A DNA stretch of 6,823 nt from an uncultured Lachnospiraceae bacterium (GCA_905236275.1 CAJOPI010000049.1:1-6823), one strand, 5' to 3'; positions 1-6,796 are shown, counted from the stretch's first letter. Made by a program: numbers and translations. Notes: a model not told the origin generated them from the sequence alone.

Positions 1-1
1 A

Positions 2-2389
2 GAGCGCGTTTCTTCCGGCGGCGGATATACGGATCTGGTCGAGTTGGGCGATATGAAGCTGGAATCGGAACTGGATCTGGGCTGGGTTCTTACAAGGATG
101 GACGCGATGAACAATTTTGTCAGTTCGGTCAGCTTCAAGGAACTGGGAATCAGTGATGTGGGCGGCTTTGAAGACATGCATACTTCGGCAAAGGGAGATG
201 TTTATATCTCGGTCATAAACGAAAATGAAACCGATACGCTTTATCTGATTAAGGATGGAAAACAGAAAGCCAAGAGGATTTTTACAACCTCTGTTAACAG
301 TGCTGAGAAGATCACATCTATAGCGGAGCAGAATCAGGAATGTACTTTTCTGGTAAGAGGCAAAAACAAAACAAGGGCATATAGGATCAACGAGGGAGAT
401 GAAAATGCCGTTCTTATAGCCGAATTTGACAAGACGGATATTCTGAAAGGGGATATGATCTATTACGTTCTTGCAGATGGTACAAGTATGAGAAGGTCGG
501 ACGGAAAGCTTTATTTCAAGGATAAGCTTTTTGCAGATATGGGAAAGAACAGTAATATCACAAGAGTATGGGAAGCAGACAGGGGGGCGGTATTTCTCGA
601 TTCGTCCAATGGTACGATATGGGCGAAAAATCTGGGGAGTGATAATCCGGCAAGATATGATAATGTCCTCTCAAGTACTCCGGGAATCACCTATCTGGAT
701 ATTGACCTGAAAGGGGATATATGGGTAGTTGATGATAACAAGAAGTTCCTGCACTTTTACGGAAATACTTATGAAAACCTTACGGAGAATGTACACAGAC
801 CGAGATACATACCTGTCATCATCTCTATCGTATTCGAACTGATCATAATGCTGATAACGATTCTTTTGTGGTATATGATAGCGGTGACACGGCAGATGAA
901 CTATTCTTTCGTGCTCCGATGGGCGGTAATCATGTTTATCGTATTTGTCGTAATTTTCAATATTACTTCCGGTGTGATATATAATACCACGGATTCGTCA
1001 TTTGCAGAGGAGGCGTTTGAATATCTGAACATGACAAATTATGCAAATCCGACGAAGGAGATATTGATAAAAATACGTCCCGATTTCAATACCATGGAAT
1101 TTGAACGTAATGAAAATAATGAAATCGTCTATATGGGCGAGGGTGGTGCGGAGATTGTAGAGAGCCTGCGCTTTGGCATGGACTATGTGCAAACTGTAAG
1201 GAAGGCATTTGAAGAGGATGATGTTTCAAACAGTTATTATTTCAGGAACGGGAAAAATTATTATATTTCCGCCTTCAGAACAGAAGAGGGCAAGGTAAGA
1301 ACCATCTCTGTGAGAGAGTTTATCAATGATTCGGGTGCAATGCTCACCTACAAAAGGATCAGAACGATGGTGATGACCGTGCTTATTGTCGTATGGCTGG
1401 TTTCTATTCTGGTACTGATAAGTTTTTCAATAAGGATAAATCTTGCGAGTATGAGGGCACGGAAAATCCTGGAGGAGGAAGAGCCTGCAAATGATATGGC
1501 AGGAGATGAGATAAGTGCCCTGAATGATACGCTGAATTCTGTCGGGGTCGATATGAGGGAGGCAAAGTACGAGCTTGAGCAGCATAAGAAATGCTATGAA
1601 AAATTCATGCCGAAGAATGTCGTGGAGTTACTTGGCGTGAAAGAAGCCTTTGACATAAATATCGAGAGCTGTTCCTCAAATGAACTCATAATGATGACGG
1701 TATCATTTAAGTTTGATGACAATCTTTATAACAGTGACACTCCGACCTTGTTCGCAAAGCTGAATAATCTGGTAGGGAGAGCATCGAGAATACTTGATGA
1801 ACATGAGGGTACGGTGCTGAATTTCAGATATGACGGTTTTGTTGCCTTATTCAGGGAAAAAAGCAGTCAGGTTGTTATAGCTTCCATAAAGATAGTTCAG
1901 GAATTTCAGAATGAGGAGGATGTCAAGGTACATGTAGTCATTGATTCCGATATCGTATCAAGCGGTGTCATTGGAAACGAAAGGAAGATGCAGCCGATCG
2001 AGATTTCCAACAGCTTCAAAACCGCTGCCGCCCTTTTAAGCTTTTTTGACATGGCCGAGGCCGGAATACTCTGTACGGAAGAAATACATTCCCTGGTAAA
2101 GGAATATGACTACAGATATATAGGTAAGGTTAAGGAGAGAGAATCCGAGGTAAGGATTTACGAGATATTCAGCGGTGATCTGCCGGAGATACGTTCGAAG
2201 AAGGTTCTCACTGAGAAGAGCTTCCTCGATGCGGTATATTCGTTCTATGCGGGCGATTATAAAAAGGCAAGAGGAGAATTCCTGCAGGTTGTCAGGGAAA
2301 ACGAACATGACGGCATCGCAAAATATTATCTCTATCTGGCAGACAGATTTGAAGGCAATGGAGAGCAACAGATCAGCTATATAGAGTGA
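2..2389 (+). CDS. Membrane sensor with propeller-like ectodomain and degenerate class III cyclase domain (5' partial)
   Basis: The frame is open to base 2 and no Shine-Dalgarno precedes the TTG at 44 or ATG at 53, so the start is probably upstream. Numbering from the codon at 44: residues about 40-245 form short repeated beta-strand units ending in motifs such as GDIWVVDD, resembling a beta-propeller sensor. Membrane helices lie near 255-280, 291-313 and 441-464; residues 314-438 would be a second extracytoplasmic domain. After a short linker, FMPKNVVELLG (521-531) is the usual lead-in to class III adenylate/guanylate cyclase domains, and 545-709 fit that fold, ending in VRIYEIF. Of the catalytic residues only one metal-type Asp (D597) is clear, so enzyme activity is doubtful. 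Residues 722-770 (AVYSFYAGDYKKARGEF) look like a TPR-type helical pair. Inferred role: transduces an outside signal to the cytoplasm, perhaps by protein contact. It sits 12 bases before the next gene and is probably co-transcribed with it. Confidence 0.85.
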   Translation, partial: ERVSSGGGYTDLVELGDMKLESELDLGWVLTRMDAMNNFVSSVSFKELGISDVGGFEDMHTSAKGDVYISVINENETDTLYLIKDGKQKAKRIFTTSVNSAEKITSIAEQNQECTFLVRGKNKTRAYRINEGDENAVLIAEFDKTDILKGDMIYYVLADGTSMRRSDGKLYFKDKLFADMGKNSNITRVWEADRGAVFLDSSNGTIWAKNLGSDNPARYDNVLSSTPGITYLDIDLKGDIWVVDDNKKFLHFYGNTYENLTENVHRPRYIPVIISIVFELIIMLITILLWYMIAVTRQMNYSFVLRWAVIMFIVFVVIFNITSGVIYNTTDSSFAEEAFEYLNMTNYANPTKEILIKIRPDFNTMEFERNENNEIVYMGEGGAEIVESLRFGMDYVQTVRKAFEEDDVSNSYYFRNGKNYYISAFRTEEGKVRTISVREFINDSGAMLTYKRIRTMVMTVLIVVWLVSILVLISFSIRINLASMRARKILEEEEPANDMAGDEISALNDTLNSVGVDMREAKYELEQHKKCYEKFMPKNVVELLGVKEAFDINIESCSSNELIMMTVSFKFDDNLYNSDTPTLFAKLNNLVGRASRILDEHEGTVLNFRYDGFVALFREKSSQVVIASIKIVQEFQNEEDVKVHVVIDSDIVSSGVIGNERKMQPIEISNSFKTAAALLSFFDMAEAGILCTEEIHSLVKEYDYRYIGKVKERESEVRIYEIFSGDLPEIRSKKVLTEKSFLDAVYSFYAGDYKKARGEFLQVVRENEHDGIAKYYLYLADRFEGNGEQQISYIE

Positions 2390-2390
2390 T

Positions 2391-2395
2391 AAGGA
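2391..2395 (+). promoter_or_regulatory. Shine-Dalgarno site for the MORN protein; start ambiguous
   Basis: AAGGA lies 6 bases before the GTG at 2402, which supports that start. A second purine run, GGGGGAAAG at 2404-2412, lies just before an in-frame ATG at 2414, so translation could begin four codons later. Neither choice changes any domain. Confidence 0.5.
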
Positions 2396-2401
2396 ACAGA
2401 A

Positions 2402-5374
2402 GTGGGGGAAAGTATGTTTGAAGTATTGTTAGGCAGGCTAATAGCATCCTTGGGAATGGTGGCGAGGACCTTCAGGGCGTTCTTTATGCGCTTTGTGACC
2501 GGTATAGGTACCAGAATAAGAAGTGTTACCAGTATAAGCAGACACGCTTCAAAGCTCGCCCCCAAAGTTCTTGATGCAGCGGCATCTACAGGAAAAAAAC
2601 CCGCAAAAAGAGAAGATTATATAGAAACGGGAAATCTTTTAATCTCGAAATCATTCCTTATAACCGTGCTCCTGACCATAATTATCGGAGCGATAGTAAT
2701 AGCCACGATCGTCTGGCCCTGGATCGTAAGCACCTTTCTGACGAAGCATATGTGGGAGCGCGATGAGCTTGTAGGCGGCTATACGGGAAAGGTCATGCTC
2801 TATTATGATAAGGAAAAGACCATGCCCCTTTTTCAGGGAAGACTTGACAAGGGGACAAGGGTGGGGAAGGCCACGACTTATGATAAAAATAATGCAGAGA
2901 CTTTTCTCGGAACCTATCTTGACGGAGAATTTGAGGGAAAGGGAAAAACCTTCAGCGGCGGACTTCCCGTTTACGATGGGGAGTTCAAGGCCGGCAAGTA
3001 TGAGGGAGAGGGAATCCTTTATGACGAGAAGGGAATGGTTAAATACGAGGGAACCTTTACTGACGGGGAATACGAAGGCAAGGGTAAGCTTTACAAGAAC
3101 GGGAACCTTATTTACGAGGGAACCTTTGAAAAGGGAGAGTACAACGGAAACGGAGTAGAATACTGGGTTAAGAAAAAGGTCTATGAGGGCAAATTCGAAA
3201 ACGGTCTTTATGAAGGCAAGGGAAAACTCTATGAAAGGGGAGAAAAGGTTTACGAGGGTGATTTCTCGCAGGGGAAGAGATCCGGTCGCGGAGTAGCCTA
3301 CAGGGACGGGAAGGTCTGCTATAAAGGGGACTTTGAGGACGATCTCTATAACGGAAGCGGGGTTGCCTACAATAAGAACGGTTCTATCGCCTTTAAGGGA
3401 GAGTTTGTAGACGGTTTCTATTCGGGAGACGGGGAACTGAGTTTAGAGTACGGTGATATCGTAAAGGGAAATTTTGATCACGGAAGCGTTGTCGGGGAAG
3501 CGAAGTGCTATCGCGACGGAAAGCTCTGGTATGAGGGAAGCTTAAAGAATTATATACCCGACGGAGAAGGGAAGATTTACAGTAATTCGGTAATGATCTA
3601 TGACGGTCCCATCATGGCCGGAACCATTGACGGGGCGGCACTTACAGGACTTACGATGGACGAGGTGGCTGATATTTTTCAGAATAAGGGTGTCAGGAAG
3701 CTTGAAGAAGACGGTTTCAGCTTTAATTATCCGAAGCTCGGTGCAAGTGTCGTGTTTTCCTTTGCAACAGAGGATGATGAACCTCGGGTGAAGAGGTTTT
3801 TTCTTGAGAGTAATAAAAATACGGAGAAGCTAAAGCTGCTTGTCTGGGAGAAGGTCAAGGACTTTGAGAAATTCAGGGAAAGCGGTTATGAAGCCTTCAG
3901 CAATATGAACATCACCAAGGGGAAAAATAAGGATGGTTATTTTGCAACCTATATATCTGACAACTTCAAGCTGTCCTTTCTGAGCAAGAGGGAAGACGGA
4001 AATATCAGGACTTATGAATGGGAAGGCTTCGAAGCGGCCGAATCCGGGGAGCCGGCTGATGCGGCTGAGGAAACGAGTGTTACGGATGCTGCGGATGAGG
4101 CACAGGGAAAGATGAACGACCTGCTTGATAAGATAGGTATCGGAGCACCGGGCGATGATGCGGCAGACGCAGGTGCGGCGGCAGACGGTGCAGGTGCATC
4201 GTCAGGCGGAGCAGCAAGTGCGGCAGCAAGTGCAGCAGCAGGCGGAGCAGATGCGGCAACTGCGGCAGCAGCGCAGGCGGCAGCGACACAGACGGCAGCA
4301 GCTCAGGCAGCAGCGACACAGGCGGCAGCAGCAAACGCAGTGGCACAGACCGCAGCGGCAAATACGGCGGCGCAGCCGGCAGCAGCGGCGAAAAAAAGTC
4401 CGTATTATGGAACCGGTAAGGCAACAGAGGTTATCAAAAAAGCAGAAAAATCAAAAAGAAATACCGTAATAAAGAATATGGTCGTGTATTTCACAGCGGC
4501 TGAGAAGGTAACTGCCGCAAAGCAGAAAAATGAGCAGGTTGCCAAGGCAATAGAGAAGGCAAAGACTGACAAGAGCATGGGAGAGGATACGGAGGAGAGA
4601 CTGAAAGAGCTTAATAAAAGCGCAAAGGCACTTCAGCTTGAAATAACAAGCCTGACAGCAGAAATGGCTCAATGTGCTTCCACGATATCGTCGCTTACGG
4701 GAGGCGACAATGGAAGTTCGGCTGATATGTCACAGGTCGTCACATTTTTTGACGTATCGGCAATAGATACTGAAAAGCTGTCACAGGCAGCAGTTAAGAA
4801 TGCCCTTGCGAAAAACAGCGAGGAACACAAAGCTGCAATGGAGGCTTATAAGGACGCGGCAAAAAAAAATGCCATAAGGCTTGAAAAGGCTTTTGAAGAA
4901 AATGAAATGGACGAGAGGATATTCTTCACGGAGGAAGAACGTGATAATGATACAGACTACTACAGGATGGGTATTCAGTATAATGAACTGAAAGAAAACA
5001 TAGAGGAACTGCTTAAGGATTTGTTCAAGATACAGAAGCCTGAAGAGACAGAGATAAACGATCAGGAAATTTACAAGCTTTTACAGACACAGATGATCGA
5101 GCTGCAGATCGCGTCACAGAGCATACAGATAGCAAAGGATAATTATGAGGACGCAGTGAAGGAGCAGGCAGCGGTTGAGAAAAAGTTCAAGATGGGTCAG
5201 GTCGGGGAAGATGCGCTGGAGGATGCAAAGATGCAGGTTATGGACAGCTGTACGGCTCTCTATTCGAATCTTTCCGATTTTACCACGGTTGCATCAGATA
5301 TGAATGACGTATCCGGCGGCTATCTTTCCGAAAGCAGCGGCTGGATGGCAGATGCTTTTAAGGGTGATGAGTAA
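2402..5374 (+). CDS. Membrane-anchored MORN-repeat protein with Ala-rich linker and TolC-like helical C-terminus
   Basis: The 990 residues (from GTG 2402; ATG 2414 is an alternative) show, in order: a cationic, amphipathic-looking N-terminus (about 5-70, rich in R/K); one membrane helix at 85-112; about 12 MORN-type repeats of 23-24 residues at 144-416, consensus YEGxFxxGxYxGxGxLY; a mixed globular domain at 417-545 that I do not recognise; an acidic then Ala/Gln/Thr-rich disordered linker at 547-664; and long charged helices at 670-765 and 785-965. The end, about 859-965, with AKDNYEDAVKEQ then KKFKMGQVGEDALEDAK, resembles TolC/outer-membrane-efflux helical hairpins. Positive charge before the single helix suggests the N-terminus is inside and all the rest outside the membrane. 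MORN repeats in known families mediate membrane or protein contact. Inferred role: a wall-spanning anchor or scaffold. Its stop codon overlaps the start of the DUF4255 gene, implying coupled translation and a related function. It has no catalytic motif. Confidence 0.88.
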   Translation: MGESMFEVLLGRLIASLGMVARTFRAFFMRFVTGIGTRIRSVTSISRHASKLAPKVLDAAASTGKKPAKREDYIETGNLLISKSFLITVLLTIIIGAIVIATIVWPWIVSTFLTKHMWERDELVGGYTGKVMLYYDKEKTMPLFQGRLDKGTRVGKATTYDKNNAETFLGTYLDGEFEGKGKTFSGGLPVYDGEFKAGKYEGEGILYDEKGMVKYEGTFTDGEYEGKGKLYKNGNLIYEGTFEKGEYNGNGVEYWVKKKVYEGKFENGLYEGKGKLYERGEKVYEGDFSQGKRSGRGVAYRDGKVCYKGDFEDDLYNGSGVAYNKNGSIAFKGEFVDGFYSGDGELSLEYGDIVKGNFDHGSVVGEAKCYRDGKLWYEGSLKNYIPDGEGKIYSNSVMIYDGPIMAGTIDGAALTGLTMDEVADIFQNKGVRKLEEDGFSFNYPKLGASVVFSFATEDDEPRVKRFFLESNKNTEKLKLLVWEKVKDFEKFRESGYEAFSNMNITKGKNKDGYFATYISDNFKLSFLSKREDGNIRTYEWEGFEAAESGEPADAAEETSVTDAADEAQGKMNDLLDKIGIGAPGDDAADAGAAADGAGASSGGAASAAASAAAGGADAATAAAAQAAATQTAAAQAAATQAAAANAVAQTAAANTAAQPAAAAKKSPYYGTGKATEVIKKAEKSKRNTVIKNMVVYFTAAEKVTAAKQKNEQVAKAIEKAKTDKSMGEDTEERLKELNKSAKALQLEITSLTAEMAQCASTISSLTGGDNGSSADMSQVVTFFDVSAIDTEKLSQAAVKNALAKNSEEHKAAMEAYKDAAKKNAIRLEKAFEENEMDERIFFTEEERDNDTDYYRMGIQYNELKENIEELLKDLFKIQKPEETEINDQEIYKLLQTQMIELQIASQSIQIAKDNYEDAVKEQAAVEKKFKMGQVGEDALEDAKMQVMDSCTALYSNLSDFTTVASDMNDVSGGYLSESSGWMADAFKGDE
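2831..3649 (+). repeat. Array of about 12 MORN-type repeats within the anchor protein
   Basis: Units start at about residues 144, 168, 191, 215, 238, 261, 284, 307, 331, 354, 377 and 400, giving a 23-24 residue (69-72 base) period. The central units (191-306) are most regular, with YEG-[TKD]-F then G-x-Y-[EN]-G-x-G. The first and last units are degenerate. At DNA level, copies are mostly diverged, but TACGAGGGAACCTTT occurs exactly at 3044-3058 and 3113-3127, 69 bases apart, suggesting duplication of units followed by drift. Confidence 0.85.
4145..4393 (+). repeat. Alanine-rich low-complexity linker
   Basis: Residues 582-664 of the MORN protein are dominated by Ala with Gln, Thr, Gly and Asp, encoded by GCA/GCG/GCC-rich, locally GC-rich DNA unlike the rest of the gene. 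It separates the MORN/globular half from the helical half and probably acts as a flexible or extended spacer. It causes spurious open frames in other frames. Confidence 0.85.
4266..4325 (+). repeat. 30-base tandem duplication inside the Ala-rich linker
   Basis: Bases 4266-4295 and 4296-4325 are two adjacent 30-base copies differing at three positions. Each encodes a ten-residue Ala/Gln/Thr unit of the AAAQAAATQ type. In-frame length suggests the linker can grow or shrink without breaking the gene. Confidence 0.8.
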
Positions 5375-5964
5375 TGGCGGATTATACGGCAATTTTTGAA
5401 ACCGGAAATGCTTTAGTGGAAATGTTCAGGGATGCGCTGACACCGGAACCGGTGAGCAAGAGGGAGATGATTTCCCTTTGCAGCCCTTATGAAAGTGACA
5501 ATAATGCATTAACGGTTCATTTATTTCATATCGAAGAGGACAGGCAGAACGGCATGCCCCGTTATGTTGCAGTCGGACAGGACAGGATGGAAATGGAGCC
5601 GACACGGCTTTTTGCCTATTACATAATCACCGCACATTCGACGGCTCCCTTGCAGGTAAGGGAAGCTGACACTTACAGAATAATAGGTGCGGCGATACAG
5701 GCGATCGCAGATTCGCCGGTTATCGACAGAAAGTATATGACGGGTTCGCTTGAAGCGGAAGCACCGACACTGTATGCGAGTGTTGAGAATTATGACATGG
5801 AAAAGATGCAGAAGGTCTGGAATAATCCGCAGATGCCGTATAAGGCATCGATTGTTGTGAAGGTTGCGGGCATTAACATCGAATCCAAGAGGTCGATGAA
5901 GATCAGCCGCGTTATGGACGCTGAGTTTGATGTGCAGCATAAGCCTAAGCCTAATCCGTCATAA
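5374..5964 (+). CDS. DUF4255 (Pvc16_N) family protein, likely contractile injection system tube/sheath cap
   Basis: The 196-residue product fits the DUF4255/Pvc16_N family: helical start (TAIFETGNALVEMFRDAL, 5-22), core strand LTVHLFHIEED (46-56), the PTRLFAYYIITAH stretch (76-88), the helix YRIIGAAIQAIADSPVI (101-117), and the closing strands YKASIVVKV...IES (156-171). In PVC and Afp particles, Pvc16-like proteins sit at the end of the tube and sheath away from the baseplate. Length matches a single DUF4255 domain, without the extra C-terminal domain seen in longer homologues; the Pro/Lys-rich tail is short. The ATG overlaps the previous stop (TAATG), with AAGGG at 5360-5364 as Shine-Dalgarno. 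Two TAA codons in tandem end it. Family call rests on remembered motifs, not a search. Alternatives are a phage-tail or tailocin terminator of the same fold. Confidence 0.82.
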   Translation: MADYTAIFETGNALVEMFRDALTPEPVSKREMISLCSPYESDNNALTVHLFHIEEDRQNGMPRYVAVGQDRMEMEPTRLFAYYIITAHSTAPLQVREADTYRIIGAAIQAIADSPVIDRKYMTGSLEAEAPTLYASVENYDMEKMQKVWNNPQMPYKASIVVKVAGINIESKRSMKISRVMDAEFDVQHKPKPNPS

Positions 5965-5994
5965 TAATATGAACAATCCAAATGGGAACGCTTG

Positions 5995-6016
5995 CGCTGC
6001 GGGAAAAAACGCAGCG
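5995..6016 (+). other. Stem-loop between the DUF4255 gene and the next gene
   Basis: CGCTGCG (5995-6001) pairs perfectly with CGCAGCG (6010-6016) around an eight-base A-rich loop. No T-run follows, so it is not a typical intrinsic terminator; it could stabilise or process the transcript, or attenuate it weakly. Confidence 0.5.
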
Positions 6017-6054
6017 GTACTAACGCGGTGATTATTGTGAGGGGTGCTGTTTTG

Positions 6055-6070
6055 CGAAAATGATTTTTCG
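6055..6070 (+). other. Small A/T-rich hairpin before gene 4
   Basis: CGAAAA (6055-6060) pairs with TTTTCG (6065-6070) around TGAT, ending six bases before the GGAGG ribosome site of gene 4. The stem is weak and its role, if any, is unknown. Confidence 0.3.
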
Positions 6071-6075
6071 ATTTT

Positions 6076-6082
6076 GGAGGGG
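6076..6082 (+). promoter_or_regulatory. Strong Shine-Dalgarno site selecting a GTG start
   Basis: GGAGGGG lies just upstream of the GTG at 6091 (10 bases from GGAGG), and no ATG in frame competes nearby. This supports the GTG start and shows that gene 4 is translated independently of the upstream gene. Confidence 0.7.
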
Positions 6083-6090
6083 CGAGAAGG

Positions 6091-6738
6091 GTGTTTAGTC
6101 ATAGGGTTTCGGCGATTTTCAGGATTACGGACAGCTTTACGGAAGAGCCGATTGCGAATGGGATTTTTAAGGCAAAGCTGGATGGAAGAGCTGTGAAGCT
6201 TTTATATAAGGGTGACGGGTATTTCCTTTTGATGAACTGTGAGGGCGGTACTCATGAGATAGAGTTCGAGAGCAGTATTTATCTGAAGGAAAAACTTGGC
6301 TTCGAGCTGAAGGCTGCCGTAGAGACTTTTGTTTTGACCTTAAAGCCGGCAGAGCGATATCCCTACGGAGCGAATGCGAAGACCTTCGAGGGAGAGGCAA
6401 AGGGTGACTTTGTCTGGATCGCACCGATAAGGACGGGCGCGGAGCTAAAGATCGCGGAAGCGGAAGCCAAAGCGGGGGCAGATGAGGCGGCGGTATTCGT
6501 TCCCGCATCAATGTCGAAACACAGCTATCCCGACAATTTCCTGATTTCGGACGCGGATGCAAAGGAGATAGTCTGTATCGGGAAAATAGACGAAGGAAAG
6601 GCAAAACTGACAGAAGTACTGAAAAATCCGCATAAACGCGGTACAAAGCTCTACCACGCAATAAGAGTCAAAACAGAAGAAGGCCGGTACAGGGCAATAT
6701 TTAGAAATATAGATAGTGTGGAAGTTTATGAAATATAG
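6091..6738 (+). CDS. Uncharacterised beta-rich protein with Ig/carboxypeptidase-regulatory-like N-terminal domain
   Basis: I do not recognise a named family for this 215-residue protein. Residues about 7-85 follow the pattern of small prealbumin-like or carboxypeptidase-regulatory-like beta-sandwiches: FRITDSFTEEPIANGIF, then KGDGYFLLMNCEGGTHEIEF, then a Tyr-containing strand, equivalent to the usual 'D..tg.Pi.. / GyF.f.. G.y.i' plan. Residues 97-150 contain an acidic Ala/Glu/Lys-rich stretch (AELKIAEAEAKAGADEAA), and 155-215 look like further strands. There is no signal peptide, membrane helix or visible catalytic motif, so a cytoplasmic or particle-associated product is likely. It lies 126 bases after the DUF4255 gene, same strand. 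Longer Pvc16 proteins often carry an added beta-domain, so this may be a separate structural or adaptor partner; that is inference. The start is the GTG preceded by GGAGGGG. Confidence 0.75.
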   Translation: MFSHRVSAIFRITDSFTEEPIANGIFKAKLDGRAVKLLYKGDGYFLLMNCEGGTHEIEFESSIYLKEKLGFELKAAVETFVLTLKPAERYPYGANAKTFEGEAKGDFVWIAPIRTGAELKIAEAEAKAGADEAAVFVPASMSKHSYPDNFLISDADAKEIVCIGKIDEGKAKLTEVLKNPHKRGTKLYHAIRVKTEEGRYRAIFRNIDSVEVYEI

Positions 6739-6744
6739 GAGCCT

Positions 6745-6796
6745 TTTTTGCCGCCGGCTGCCAAATCGAATGATTTGAGCAACGGCGCTGCAAAAA
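6745..6796. repeat. Long imperfect inverted repeat downstream of gene 4
   Basis: TTTTTGC (6745-6751) pairs with GCAAAAA (6790-6796), CGCCG (6752-6756) with CGGCG (6783-6787), TGC (6759-6761) with GCA (6779-6781), and CAAATC (6762-6767) with GATTTG (6772-6777) around the loop GAAT, with small bulges. That is 21 base pairs in all. The T-run is on the left and the A-run on the right, so neither strand has the U-run after the stem that intrinsic terminators need. It may still end or protect transcripts, or be an interspersed palindromic repeat. The rest of the tail to 6823 shows no gene. Confidence 0.7.

Noticed and set aside
44..55. TTG at 44 or ATG at 53 as the true start of the first gene
   Set aside because: The frame continues open to base 2, no Shine-Dalgarno lies upstream, and the visible product would lack the signal anchor expected before an extracytoplasmic propeller.
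2831..3649. Reading the 23-residue repeats as a YwqK-type antitoxin
   Set aside because: YwqK-type proteins share MORN_2-like repeats, but this array is embedded in a large membrane protein with no toxin partner nearby.
4080..4469. Long open frames on both strands across the Ala-rich tract
   Set aside because: They are Pro/Leu- or Gln/Arg-rich by-products of GCA/GCG repeats in the real frame and have no ribosome sites.
5969..6031. 20-codon open frame (ATG to TGA) in the gap before gene 4
   Set aside because: There is no Shine-Dalgarno, it spans the stem-loop, and its Ala/Asn-rich product shows no recognisable feature.
5993..6063. Possible promoters (TTGCGC with TACTAA; TTGTGA with AAATGA) before gene 4
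   Set aside because: The -10 boxes are poor and one spacer is about 19 bases; similar matches are expected by chance.
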